From Sandarakinorhabdus sp. (GTDB lineage: Bacteria > Pseudomonadota > Alphaproteobacteria > Sphingomonadales > Sphingomonadaceae): a stretch of 7,269 nucleotides of DNA. The notes under the pieces were generated by a model. The model saw nothing but the letters and a program-made list of their open reading frames with translations. It made no database searches and was not told where the DNA came from. The DNA is taken from assembly GCA_025458465.1 (NCBI GenBank), contig JALOSK010000099.1, forward strand, positions 1 to 7,269. Direction: 5' to 3'. Made by a program: the position numbers and the translations under genes. This document shows, piece by piece, positions 1-7,269 of the stretch (position 1 is the first letter of the stretch; each line of letters opens with the position of its first letter).

Positions 1-1
1 A

Positions 2-1804
2 TCGATGCGGGCGCTGGGCCATGCGCCGGACATGGAGCTGGCCTACACCGCCGACAAGCCGGGCTGTTTCGGCGAACAGGCGCGCGTGCCGCAGCCGGCC
101 CGCGCGCTGCCGCCCGAACAGGTGGCCGAAGTGCGCGGCTGGGCAGACAGTTTCGCGCTGAAGCGTCGCTTTCACGATCCGAAACTGCACGGCGTCGATC
201 AGCCCGATGCGGGCGTGGCGCGCGATATCTTCAACGCGCTGGAACAGGCGCGGTTCGAGGCGCTGGGCGCTGTCGAGATGGCCGGCGTGGCCAAGAACCT
301 CGACCGCATGACCGAAATGCGCGTGCGCACCGATCCGATCGTGCGCGCCCGCACCGCCGATGAGGTGCCGCTGGCCTCTGCCCTGCAATTGATCGTGCGC
401 GAACGTTTGACTGGCGCGGCTGTCCCGGCGGCGGCGGAAAATGCGGTTGAGCTGGTCCGCGCCGATATCGAGGCGCGGGCCGGCGTGCACCTTGATGATC
501 TGGCGGCGAACATGGCCGATCAATCGGCCTTTGCCCATGTGCTGCGCCAGGTGCTGGCCGATCTGGGCCTGGGCGCCGATCCTGACGAGGCCAGCGAGGA
601 AGCCGAGGAGAGCGAAGGCCAGGACGAGGAAGAACAGCCCGGCGACGACAGCGACGAGGATCAGGACGAGCAGGGCGGCGGCGACGACCAGTCCACCGAA
701 ACGCGCAGCGAGGAATCCGGGGATGCCCCGGAGGACGCCGAAAGCCGCGAGGTGGAGATGGACACCGACATGGTGTCCGAAGCCGAGATGGGCGAGGAAG
801 GCCACGAAGGCATGATGCCGTGGCGGCCGAACCAGCCGATGAGCGATCTGCCGCCGGATTTCGAATACAAGGCCTATACGACGAAACACGACGAAGTGGT
901 GGGCGCCGCCGACCTGTGCGACGACGAGGAACTGACCAGGCTGCGCGCCTATCTGGATCAGCAATTGATCCCGCTGCAATCGGCGGTGACCAAGCTGGCC
1001 AACCGCCTGCAGCGCCGCCTGATGGCGCAGCAGAACCGCAGCTGGGACTTCGATCAGGAAGAAGGGCTGATCGATGCGGCGCGGCTGGTGCGCATCGTCA
1101 CCAACCCGGCCCATGCGCTCAGCTACAAGGTGGAGCGCGACACCGAATTCCGCGACACGGTGGTGACGCTGCTGATCGACAATTCGGGATCGATGCGCGG
1201 GCGGCCGATTTCCATCGCCGCCATCTGTGCCGACATTCTGGCCCGCACTCTGGAACGCTGCGCGGTGAAAACGGAAATTCTGGGCTTCACCACCCGCGCC
1301 TGGAAGGGTGGGCAGAGCCGTGAGGCGTGGCTGCAGGCTGGCCGCCCGGCCAAGCCGGGGCGCCTGAACGATCTGCGCCACATCGTCTACAAGCAGGCCG
1401 ATGCGCCGTGGCGGCGGGCGCGCAAGAACCTTGGCCTGATGATGCGCGAAGGCCTGTTGAAGGAGAATATCGACGGCGAGGCGCTGTTGTGGGCGCACGA
1501 TCGCCTGATGGCGCGGCGCGAGGACCGGCGCATCCTGATGGTGATTTCCGATGGCGCGCCGGTGGATGATTCCACCCTTTCGGTGAACAGCGGCAATTAT
1601 CTGGAACGCCATCTGCGCGCCGTGATCCGCCAGATCGAGCAGCGTTCGCCGGTGGAACTCATCGCCATCGGCATCGGCCACGACGTGACGCGTTATTACG
1701 CCAAGGCCGTCACCATCATGGACGCCGAACAGCTGGGCGGCACCATCATCGACAGCCTGGCTGGCCTGTTCGAAGCCGAAGGCAGCGGCCGCCGCCGGCG
1801 CTGA
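2..1804 (+). CDS. cobT: Aerobic cobaltochelatase subunit CobT (5' end outside window)
   Basis: CobT is a cytoplasmic subunit of the CobNST cobaltochelatase, which uses ATP to insert Co2+ into hydrogenobyrinic acid a,c-diamide in the oxygen-dependent cobalamin pathway. CobS and CobT form the chaperone-like part that acts on CobN. Residues are counted from the ATG at position 5. Residues 1-190 match the CobT N-terminal region, including the stretch [18 protein letters not shown]. Residues 192-269 are a very acidic Asp/Glu/Gly/Ser linker. The C-terminal part is a von Willebrand A domain with the metal-site motif DNSGSM (392-397) and the family block [12 protein letters not shown] starting at 515. 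The stop is TGA at 1802-1804. CobT homologues normally have about 20-25 more residues before the segment seen here, the frame is open to the left edge, and the ATG at 5 has no visible ribosome binding site, so I infer that the true start lies upstream. A cobS neighbour on the left is expected but not visible. Confidence 0.96.
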   Translation, partial: SMRALGHAPDMELAYTADKPGCFGEQARVPQPARALPPEQVAEVRGWADSFALKRRFHDPKLHGVDQPDAGVARDIFNALEQARFEALGAVEMAGVAKNLDRMTEMRVRTDPIVRARTADEVPLASALQLIVRERLTGAAVPAAAENAVELVRADIEARAGVHLDDLAANMADQSAFAHVLRQVLADLGLGADPDEASEEAEESEGQDEEEQPGDDSDEDQDEQGGGDDQSTETRSEESGDAPEDAESREVEMDTDMVSEAEMGEEGHEGMMPWRPNQPMSDLPPDFEYKAYTTKHDEVVGAADLCDDEELTRLRAYLDQQLIPLQSAVTKLANRLQRRLMAQQNRSWDFDQEEGLIDAARLVRIVTNPAHALSYKVERDTEFRDTVVTLLIDNSGSMRGRPISIAAICADILARTLERCAVKTEILGFTTRAWKGGQSREAWLQAGRPAKPGRLNDLRHIVYKQADAPWRRARKNLGLMMREGLLKENIDGEALLWAHDRLMARREDRRILMVISDGAPVDDSTLSVNSGNYLERHLRAVIRQIEQRSPVELIAIGIGHDVTRYYAKAVTIMDAEQLGGTIIDSLAGLFEAEGSGRRRR

Positions 1805-1880
1805 TCGCCCCACGATCTGACCACCACATTCCCGGATCGGAGAACAAGTGGGTGGCGCCGCTGCGGCAAATGAGCTTACA

Positions 1881-1895
1881 TTGTTCCCATAACAA
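1881..1895. promoter_or_regulatory. Perfect inverted repeat in the tps promoter region, possible operator
   Basis: TTGTT (1881-1885) and AACAA (1891-1895) are exact reverse complements separated by CCCAT. They lie in the AT-richest patch of the 124-bp gap between cobT and the TPS operon, 33 bases before the chosen tpsB start. The stem is too short and lacks a following T-run, so a terminator is unlikely. The size and symmetry suit a dimeric regulator site. The ATAA inside the repeat could form part of a weak -10 element (CATAAC, 1888-1893), but no convincing -35 box sits 16-18 bases upstream. No specific regulator can be named. With half-sites this short, chance is a real alternative. Confidence 0.3.
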
Positions 1896-1916
1896 GGTCG
1901 CACCTGTTGGTTGACC

Positions 1917-1924
1917 GGGGGGAG
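1917..1924 (+). promoter_or_regulatory. Ribosome binding site deciding the tpsB start
   Basis: The purine run GGGGGGAG ends four bases before the ATG at 1929. It supports that ATG over the in-frame TTG at 1911, which lies upstream of this tract and has only a weak AAGG (1894-1897) in front of it. The four-base spacing is somewhat short, but the tract is the strongest Shine-Dalgarno-like sequence in the gap. Confidence 0.6.
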
Positions 1925-1928
1925 TGGG

Positions 1929-3716
1929 ATGACAGGCCGGGACGGGGAAAGGGCGCGCGCCGCGCGCCGACTGTCATCTGCCGCGCGCATGGCTGCCGTG
2001 TTGGGCGCGGCGCTTCTGCCCATCGCCGCATCGGCGCAGGTCGGCGTGACGGGTGCGCCGACCCGCGAGGAAATCGACCCCGGCCGCCGCCTGCACTTCA
2101 GCCAGCCCAGCCGCCTGATCGTTGATGGCGACATCGAACGCAGCCCCTGTGCGCTGGCCGATCCGGCCTATGCCGGCATCAGGCTGACCCTTTCCCGCGC
2201 CGAGTTCAACAACCTTGGCCCGGTGCCGGCGGCCGAACTGGAGCCCCTGTGGCGCCCGCTGGTGGGCCGCGAGCTGCCGGTTTCGGTGCTGTGCGAGATC
2301 CGTGACGCGGCGGCCACGCAGCTTCGCCGGCTGGGCTATCTGGCGGCCGTGCAGGTGCCCGCCCAGCGCATCGAGGGCGGCGTGGTGCGCCTTGAAGTGC
2401 TCTATGCCCGGCTGACGGCGGTGCGGCTGCGCGGGCAGGCCGGCCCCAATGAAGCGCTGGTCGCGCGCTATCTGCGCAAGCTGGAAACCGGCGCGCCCTT
2501 CAACCGTTTCGAGGCCGAGCGCCATCTGCTGCTGGCGCGCGACCTGCCGGGGATCGAGGCGCGGCTGGCGCTGAAACCGGCCGGCACCGGCGCTGGCGAC
2601 ATGGTTGGCGAAGTGAGCGTGCGGCGCACGCCGGTGGAGGCCGATCTGGTGCTCGGCAACCTGGCGCCGTCACAAACCGGGGCCTGGGGCGGGCAGGCGC
2701 GGGTGCAGGCCAATGGCCTGACCGGGCTGGGGGATCGCAGCTTCATTTCCCATTACGCCACCGCCGATTTCACCGAACAGCATGTGTTGCAGGCCGGCCA
2801 TGATTTCACCATCGGCGGCGAGGGGCTGCGGCTGGGCGGGCGGGTCACGCAGGCCTGGTCCCGCCCGGATCTGGGCGCCGCCGTCCCGCGGCTGGAGGCC
2901 GAGACCTTCTTTGCCAATGTGGAAGCCAGCTATCCGTTCAAGCGCAGCCAGGGAGCCACGCTGATCGGGCGGGGCGGGCTGGATCTCGTCAACCAGCGGG
3001 TGGATTTTTCGGCGCTGCCACTGTCGCGCGACCGGCTGCGGGTTGGCTATCTGCGACTTGATGGCGAATGGCAGGACATGCGTGGCCGTGGCCCGCGCGG
3101 CACCACCGCCTGGCGTTTCGCCGCCAATCTGGAACTGCGCCAGGGCCTCGACATCCTTGGTGCCAGCCCCGATTGCCTTGCGGTGCCGGCGGCCTGCCTG
3201 GGCGGCGCGGTGCCGCCGGCGCTGGTCAATGCCAGCCCGACGACCACGGTGGTGCGCTTCAATGGTCTTGCCGATGTGCGCCTTGCCCGCCGCCTCACCA
3301 TGGCGGTGCAGCCGCGGGCGCAGTTGGCCAGCGGCGCGGTGTTCGGCTTCGAACGCTTTGCGCTGGGCAATTACACGGTGGGGCGCGGCTATGACCCGGG
3401 CGCGCTGACCGGTGATGATGGCGCGGCGGTGGCCGTGGAATTGCGCCATGATCCCATCCTCCTGTCGGAACAGATGTTGCTGACGGCGGCGCCCTATGTG
3501 TTCGCCGATGCCGGATGGGCGTGGCAGCGCGGCATTGCCGGCAATCCGGCGTCCCTGGTGTCAACCGGGGCCGGCGCCCGCCTTGGCCTGTCTGACCGGG
3601 CGCGGCTTGATCTGTCCGGCGCGGTCGCGCTGAAGGATGCGGGGCCGGTGCAGGCCGGTGATGTGCGCCTGCTGGTCACGCTGACCACCCGACTGCTGCC
3701 GTGGAGGACCCGCTGA
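1929..3716 (+). CDS. TpsB outer-membrane transporter (ShlB/FhaC/HecB family) of a two-partner secretion system
   Basis: This 595-residue protein is the likely outer-membrane pore that exports the TpsA encoded next to it. A basic N-region and hydrophobic core end in a signal-peptidase site ASA|Q (cleavage after residue 36). A POTRA-type domain (about 83-157) contains the ShlB-family stretch GYLAAVQVPAQRIEGGVVRL. A second POTRA-like domain (about 161-235) contains FNRFEAERHLLLARDLPG. The rest is alternating polar and hydrophobic strands of a beta-barrel, with GRGYDPG at 485-491 matching the conserved VRGY/GRGY loop motif of TpsB and Omp85 proteins. Its length fits the family (about 550-600). 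Cysteines occur in two pairs, 74/122 and 416/423, which may form periplasmic or loop disulfides. The start is the ATG preceded by GGGGGGAG; a TTG 18 bases upstream is possible but less likely. The stop overlaps the tpsA start by one base, indicating one transcript and coupled translation. The exact subfamily and substrate range are not readable from sequence. Confidence 0.93.
   Translation: MTGRDGERARAARRLSSAARMAAVLGAALLPIAASAQVGVTGAPTREEIDPGRRLHFSQPSRLIVDGDIERSPCALADPAYAGIRLTLSRAEFNNLGPVPAAELEPLWRPLVGRELPVSVLCEIRDAAATQLRRLGYLAAVQVPAQRIEGGVVRLEVLYARLTAVRLRGQAGPNEALVARYLRKLETGAPFNRFEAERHLLLARDLPGIEARLALKPAGTGAGDMVGEVSVRRTPVEADLVLGNLAPSQTGAWGGQARVQANGLTGLGDRSFISHYATADFTEQHVLQAGHDFTIGGEGLRLGGRVTQAWSRPDLGAAVPRLEAETFFANVEASYPFKRSQGATLIGRGGLDLVNQRVDFSALPLSRDRLRVGYLRLDGEWQDMRGRGPRGTTAWRFAANLELRQGLDILGASPDCLAVPAACLGGAVPPALVNASPTTTVVRFNGLADVRLARRLTMAVQPRAQLASGAVFGFERFALGNYTVGRGYDPGALTGDDGAAVAVELRHDPILLSEQMLLTAAPYVFADAGWAWQRGIAGNPASLVSTGAGARLGLSDRARLDLSGAVALKDAGPVQAGDVRLLVTLTTRLLPWRTR
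3703..3707 (+). promoter_or_regulatory. Ribosome binding site of tpsA inside the tpsB 3' end
   Basis: GGAGG lies within the last codons of tpsB, eight bases before the ATG at 3716. That spacing is near ideal. Together with the TGATG stop-start overlap, it fixes the tpsA start and indicates translational coupling of transporter and substrate. Confidence 0.8.
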
Positions 3717-6700
3717 TGCGCCGCCGCGATCATCTGAGGTCGGCCTCGCCGCTCGTGCTGGCGGCCATGCTGGCGCTTGCGCCGCAATCTGCGTGGGCGC
3801 AGGCCTTCCAGGGCACGGAGACGGTAACCTTTGGCAACGCGACCCGCAGCATCGTGACCATCGGGGTGGAAAACATCGCGGTTTCCACGCCACAGGCAGT
3901 CATCAACTGGGCGCCCGGCGATACGGCCATCGGCGGCGGGCCAATCGATTTCCTGCCGGCCGGAAACATCGTCAATTTCAGCTCGCCGGTGGGGTTGCCC
4001 TATACCGTGCTCAACCGCATCATCGCGGCCGATCCGGCCCGGACGATTGCGCTCAATGGCGCTGTCAACAGCGACAGCATCGGCAACATCTGGTTCTATG
4101 CGCCCGGCGGCTTGCTGCTGGGCGGCACCGCACGCTTCGACGTCGGTGGCCTGCTGCTCACGGCCAATGATCCGGTGCCGGGAAGCGGCGGCGCCTTCAT
4201 CGGTGCTGCCAATGATTTCCGCCTTGCCGTCCCATCTGGCAGCACGGCGGGCGTGACGATCGCTGCCGGCGCCCAGATCGCCAGCAACAGTTACATGATC
4301 GCGGTGGCGCCGCGCATCACCATGGCCGGCGCAGCCACGGTTGGCACCTCGGCCGCGCTGGTGATGGCCGAGGATGTGAGCTTCACGCTGAACGGCGGCC
4401 TGTTCGACATCACCGCCAACATCGGCACGGCCGCCGGCGGCACTAGCACGGTGAGCGGCAGCATCACCGGGCCGGGCGGCATCAGTGGACAGGGTGCCTT
4501 CAGTCGCATCTACATGATGGCGGTGCCGCGCAACGACGCGATGACGCTGCTGATCACCGGCGGCGCGCAACTGGGCTTCGATGTCGCCAACGCGGCCGAT
4601 GTGGATGGCAATGCCGTCGTGCTGTCGGGCGGATATGATGTCACCGCCAATCCCTTTGTGTTCGGCACCAGCCAGTTTGCCGATGCGCCCGTGGCCGGCA
4701 GCGATGCGGGCGCCACGATCACGGTCGAGGCCGGGTCGTTCACCTCGGGCGTGGTGGTGCGTTCCAAGGATGTGGCACAGGTGGTGGCACGCAGTGGCGA
4801 CATCACCGCGGCCGGCAATGTCGATGTGTTTGCAGATGGCGAGGCGCTGATCGGAGCAAGCATCGGCCACACGCTGCAGGCGGTCGGCCGGCTGGTGGCG
4901 GATGCCTCCACGCCCTTTGGCCTGCAACTTGGCCAAAGCCGCACGGCGGGCCTGGCCGAGGTGGCGGCGCGAACGGGTGGCAGCGTGATCGCAGGCGGCG
5001 ACATCGTGGCGGTGGCGATTGGCGCGGGCGATTTTGCCGCCAGTCCGGGCCAGCCGGGCGCCAGCGGCACCGGCGGCACGGCCCGCATCCTGGCCGAAGG
5101 CGCGGGCAGCCGCATCGAGGGGCTGTCCTTCATTGCCGATGCGAGCGGTCGCGCCGGATCGGTGATCGATGGCAACGGCGGCAGCGGCATTGGCGGCAGT
5201 GCGGAAATCCGCTTCGACACCGGCACTCTCATAAGCGTGGCCGGTGATCTTGGCGTGTACGCCGTGGGCAGCGGCGATGCCGGCAGTGATGGCCGGGCGT
5301 CCGGCAATGCGCAGGGCGGTACCGCCACGCTCACGCTGGGCAACGGCGTGGCGGTTGATCTGCAAGGCGGCTTCCTGCTGGCCAGCGCCAATGCGGATTA
5401 TGGCGAGGGCGGCTTCACCAGCCATCTGGGCGGCGGCACGGCGCAGGCCGGCACGGCAACCTTGACGCTGGGCGATGGCGCCACCTTGCGCGCCGGCCTG
5501 GCCAATGTTTCGGCCACTGCATTCGGCAGCCAGGGTACCGGCCGCAACGACTTCATCGGTGGCACGGCGGCGGTGCGGCTGGATGATGTGGGCGGGGCCA
5601 CTGCCCTGACGCTTGATACACTGGGCATCTTTGCCAATGGCGAAGGCGGCGCCGGTATCGCGGGCGCGGTGATCGATGGCGGCAGCGGCAGCGGGGGCAG
5701 CGCGCAATTGCTGGCAACGGGCAATGGCCGCATCACCACCGTTGGCGCGCTGACGGTGGCTGCCGATGGCCTCGGCGGTGATGGCGCCGATGTTTCCGGT
5801 GGCTTCATCGGCGTTGGCGCCAACGGCAGCGGCGGCATCGCGCTGATCGATCTGATCGGTGGTGGCCTTCAGGTGGGCGATACGCTGTTGGTTTCGGCCG
5901 ACGGCATCGGGGGGCGCGGCGATGCCGGCGGCAATGGCGAGGGCGGTGCGGCCGGCCTGCGGCTGGGGCCGGGCAGCCTGCCCAACGATCCCGGCATCAG
6001 TGCTGGCACGCTCACCCTTTCCGCCCGTGCACAGGGCGGTCTTGCCAGCCAGGGCGCCACCGGCAATGCGCAGGCCGGCCAGGCCGGCCTGCTGGTGGAA
6101 TCCGGTACGGTCACAGCCGCAGCGCTTTTGGTGAACGTGGCGGCCGTGGGCGGCGCTGGCACGCTGGCTGGCGGCAATGCGACGGCCGGCACGGCGATCC
6201 TCGAGGCGCGCGGCGGTTTGCTTTCGGCAGGCGATCTGGCCGTCACGGCAACTGCGCTTGGCGGCGCTGGCGCACCCGGCGGCGGCGTCGCCAGCGGCGG
6301 CACAATCAGCCTGCTGGCCAATGGTGGCGACATCGGCGTCGCGCCCGTCACCGGCCTGATCCGGTTCGACGCCAGCGCCGAGGCGGGTGACAGCAGCGGG
6401 CCGATCGGCACGGCCACTGGCGGCACCATGATGGTGGATGCTCAGGGCGGCAGCATCGATCTGGGCGGCGATACCCAATTGCTGGCCGATGCGCGGTCGT
6501 CCAGTTTTTCCGGCAGCTTTGCCGGTGCCGCAAGTGCCGGCACGATCGGCGTTGGCTTTGGCAGCGGCGGCGACATCAGCGTGGCCGGCAATCTGATCGG
6601 ATCGGCGCGGGCAGACGGGTTGACGGCCAATGGCGGTGCGCTTCAGGTTCAGGGCGCGGCCGGCAGCCTGTCGGTTGTGGGCTCGCTTGGCCTGTTTGCC

Positions 6701-7269
6701 GATGCCGCGCCTGGCAATTTGCTGGATGGCGTGCGCGCTGCCGGCGGCACGGTGGAACTTGTCACCACGGCCGCCAGCACGATCGACATTCGGGGCGATG
6801 TCGATCTTGCTGCCGATGCCGCGGTGTTCGGCAGCGGGCGCAACCGGGCGGCACAGGGCGGCGTGGTGGATTGGCAGGCCGGCGGCAGTGGCACGGTGGC
6901 CGGCGCGATTCGTCTTTCGGCCAACGCTGCCTTCGCCAATGGTCCCGGCGGCACGGCAACGGCGGGCGATGTCGGCCTTGGTGTCGCCTTGGGCACGCTT
7001 TCGGGCGGCGGCCTGTTTGCCAGCGCCAATGCCAACGCGGGCTTCCTCGATCTTGGCCCTGCACCCGCTGGCACCGGTGGCACGGTTGCGCTGGCCACGG
7101 CGGCGGGCGCCAGTCTTGCCATCACCGGCCCAGTGGCGCTGGCGGCCGAGGGGGTGGGTGGCTCCCTTTTCCAGGCTGCGGGCCCCGGCGGGCTGGGCCA
7201 GGGCGGCGGCATCAGCATCATCAATGCCGGCGCGATGACCCTGAACGTGGGGGATCTGGGCCTTGGCGT
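3716..7269 (+). CDS. TpsA exoprotein, filamentous-haemagglutinin-like beta-helix adhesin (3' end outside window)
   Basis: The frame is open from the ATG at 3716 to the right edge, giving 1184 complete codons and no stop. The first 28 residues form a signal peptide (basic MRRR, hydrophobic core, AWA|Q cleavage site). The next roughly 130 residues resemble the TPS secretion domain of FhaB/HMW1 proteins: VINW at 62-65, VLNRI at 98-102 and NIWFYAPGGLLLGG at 124-137. The last corresponds to the usual NPNG(I/V) motif, but with APGG instead. A middle region contains two similar motifs, SYMIAVAPR (192-200) and RIYMMAVPR (264-272). From residue 453 a Gly/Ala-rich repeat array continues to the edge. 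I found no cysteine and only one lysine (about residue 350) in the visible part. I infer that it is exported by Sec and then by the TpsB encoded just upstream, and folds as a surface or secreted beta-helix. Adhesion is the usual role of such proteins, but nothing here proves it. A toxin, protease or anchor domain at the unseen C-terminus cannot be excluded. Confidence 0.88.
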   Translation, partial: MRRRDHLRSASPLVLAAMLALAPQSAWAQAFQGTETVTFGNATRSIVTIGVENIAVSTPQAVINWAPGDTAIGGGPIDFLPAGNIVNFSSPVGLPYTVLNRIIAADPARTIALNGAVNSDSIGNIWFYAPGGLLLGGTARFDVGGLLLTANDPVPGSGGAFIGAANDFRLAVPSGSTAGVTIAAGAQIASNSYMIAVAPRITMAGAATVGTSAALVMAEDVSFTLNGGLFDITANIGTAAGGTSTVSGSITGPGGISGQGAFSRIYMMAVPRNDAMTLLITGGAQLGFDVANAADVDGNAVVLSGGYDVTANPFVFGTSQFADAPVAGSDAGATITVEAGSFTSGVVVRSKDVAQVVARSGDITAAGNVDVFADGEALIGASIGHTLQAVGRLVADASTPFGLQLGQSRTAGLAEVAARTGGSVIAGGDIVAVAIGAGDFAASPGQPGASGTGGTARILAEGAGSRIEGLSFIADASGRAGSVIDGNGGSGIGGSAEIRFDTGTLISVAGDLGVYAVGSGDAGSDGRASGNAQGGTATLTLGNGVAVDLQGGFLLASANADYGEGGFTSHLGGGTAQAGTATLTLGDGATLRAGLANVSATAFGSQGTGRNDFIGGTAAVRLDDVGGATALTLDTLGIFANGEGGAGIAGAVIDGGSGSGGSAQLLATGNGRITTVGALTVAADGLGGDGADVSGGFIGVGANGSGGIALIDLIGGGLQVGDTLLVSADGIGGRGDAGGNGEGGAAGLRLGPGSLPNDPGISAGTLTLSARAQGGLASQGATGNAQAGQAGLLVESGTVTAAALLVNVAAVGGAGTLAGGNATAGTAILEARGGLLSAGDLAVTATALGGAGAPGGGVASGGTISLLANGGDIGVAPVTGLIRFDASAEAGDSSGPIGTATGGTMMVDAQGGSIDLGGDTQLLADARSSSFSGSFAGAASAGTIGVGFGSGGDISVAGNLIGSARADGLTANGGALQVQGAAGSLSVVGSLGLFADAAPGNLLDGVRAAGGTVELVTTAASTIDIRGDVDLAADAAVFGSGRNRAAQGGVVDWQAGGSGTVAGAIRLSANAAFANGPGGTATAGDVGLGVALGTLSGGGLFASANANAGFLDLGPAPAGTGGTVALATAAGASLAITGPVALAAEGVGGSLFQAAGPGGLGQGGGISIINAGAMTLNVGDLGLG
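5072..7269 (+). repeat. Degenerate tandem repeats of about 40 codons within tpsA (at least 19 units)
   Basis: Units begin with a G-G-[T/S]-A-x-[L/I] type strand (e.g. GGTARI, GGSAEI, GGTATL, AGTATL, GGSAQL, GTAILE, GGTVEL, GGTVAL). A G-x-L-x-x-G-x-L-x-V-x-A strand pair follows, then a Gly/Asn/Asp-rich turn such as ADGLGGDGAD or SADGIGGRGD. Unit starts fall at tpsA residues 453, 493, 534, 578, 615, 660, 706, 744, 788, 825, 861, 902, 941, 973, 1010, 1048, 1078, 1121 and 1164, with spacings of 30-46 and a mean near 39.5. The array is still running at the edge. At the DNA level the units have diverged, sharing mainly short words such as GGCGGCACGGC, so this is an old protein-level repeat and not a recent duplication. 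The pattern fits stacked coils of a right-handed parallel beta-helix. The exact unit boundaries are my choice of anchor. Confidence 0.8.

Noticed and set aside
1803..1817. GATCG-CCCCA-CGATC hairpin at the end of cobT as a terminator
   Set aside because: The stem is only five base pairs, it overlaps the stop codon, and no T-run follows. I see no convincing intrinsic terminator between cobT and tpsB.
1911..1928. TTG at 1911 as the tpsB start
   Set aside because: The strong purine tract lies downstream of this TTG and directly before the ATG at 1929. The extra six residues would only lengthen an already long signal-peptide N-region.
2670..3449. 259-codon minus-strand open frame inside tpsB
   Set aside because: It lies wholly within a well-supported beta-barrel gene on the other strand, and its translation is His/Arg/Ala/Gly-rich with no family features.
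4510..5391. 293-codon minus-strand open frame inside tpsA
   Set aside because: Its translation is almost only Ala, Pro, Ser, Thr and Val, the typical result of reading a Gly/Ala-rich GC-rich gene on the wrong strand.
3494..6478. 994-codon minus-strand open frame over tpsA and the tpsB end
   Set aside because: It is codon-register antisense to tpsA, has a low-complexity Ala/Arg/Gly/His/Asp composition, and shows no recognisable domain. The + strand frame has a signal peptide, ribosome binding site, TPS motifs and periodic repeats. The antisense frame also runs into tpsB, which is clearly coding on the + strand.
6630..7238. 202-codon + strand frame near the right edge
   Set aside because: It overlaps tpsA in another frame and is Arg/Ala/Pro-rich with no recognisable motif. 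The tpsA frame keeps its repeat pattern through the same stretch.
5072..7269. CRISPR-like or other non-coding repeat array
   Set aside because: Repeated words such as GGCGGCACGGC are short, irregularly spaced and in frame with an open coding sequence. They reflect protein repeats, with no conserved repeat-spacer structure.
3716..7269. Contact-dependent inhibition (CdiA/CdiB) reading of the TPS pair
   Set aside because: The diagnostic features (pretoxin region, VENN-type motif, C-terminal toxin and downstream immunity gene) would lie outside the window. The visible N-terminal and repeat regions look adhesin-like, so the claim cannot be supported here.

Overview
The window is about two-thirds G+C with strongly GC-biased third codon positions. 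It carries a class II (aerobic) cobaltochelatase gene and a two-partner secretion (TPS) locus. Together these suggest an alphaproteobacterium. The N-terminal half of the large exoprotein also looks like the haemagglutinin-like proteins I associate with sphingomonads (Novosphingobium/Sphingobium type). That placement is inference from memory and not a database result. All genes lie on the + strand.

Layout. (1) Positions 2-1804 hold cobT, the vWA-domain subunit of the ATP-dependent cobaltochelatase CobNST. Its first few dozen codons lie left of the window. (2) Positions 1805-1928 are a 124-bp non-coding gap containing the only notably AT-richer patch, with a short perfect inverted repeat (1881-1895) and a strong purine tract in front of the next gene. 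It probably holds the promoter of the TPS operon. (3) Positions 1929-3716 encode a TpsB/FhaC/ShlB-type outer-membrane transporter, with a signal peptide, two POTRA-like domains and a C-terminal beta-barrel carrying the GRGYxPG loop motif. (4) From 3716 to the right edge runs one uninterrupted reading frame of at least 1184 codons, overlapping the tpsB stop by one base (TGATG). It encodes the secreted TpsA partner: signal peptide, a TPS recognition domain, then a long Gly/Ala-rich beta-helix array with at least 19 repeat units of about 40 residues. The gene has no stop in the window, so its C-terminus and any effector or anchoring domain are out of view.

How the genes work together. TpsB and TpsA form a classical translationally coupled transporter-exoprotein pair. 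Both would cross the inner membrane by Sec. The POTRA domains would then capture the TpsA N-terminal domain, and the barrel would let the beta-helix fold outside the cell as an adhesin-like filament. CobT acts in the cytoplasm in cobalamin synthesis and has no evident functional link to the TPS pair.

I see no tRNA, rRNA, CRISPR array, insertion sequence or phage gene. I also do not see a new kind of system here. The points most worth a second look are the exoprotein itself (divergent TPS motif, regular repeat array, missing C-terminus) and the palindrome upstream of the operon. A very long antisense open frame over tpsA is explained by codon usage and is not called as a gene.
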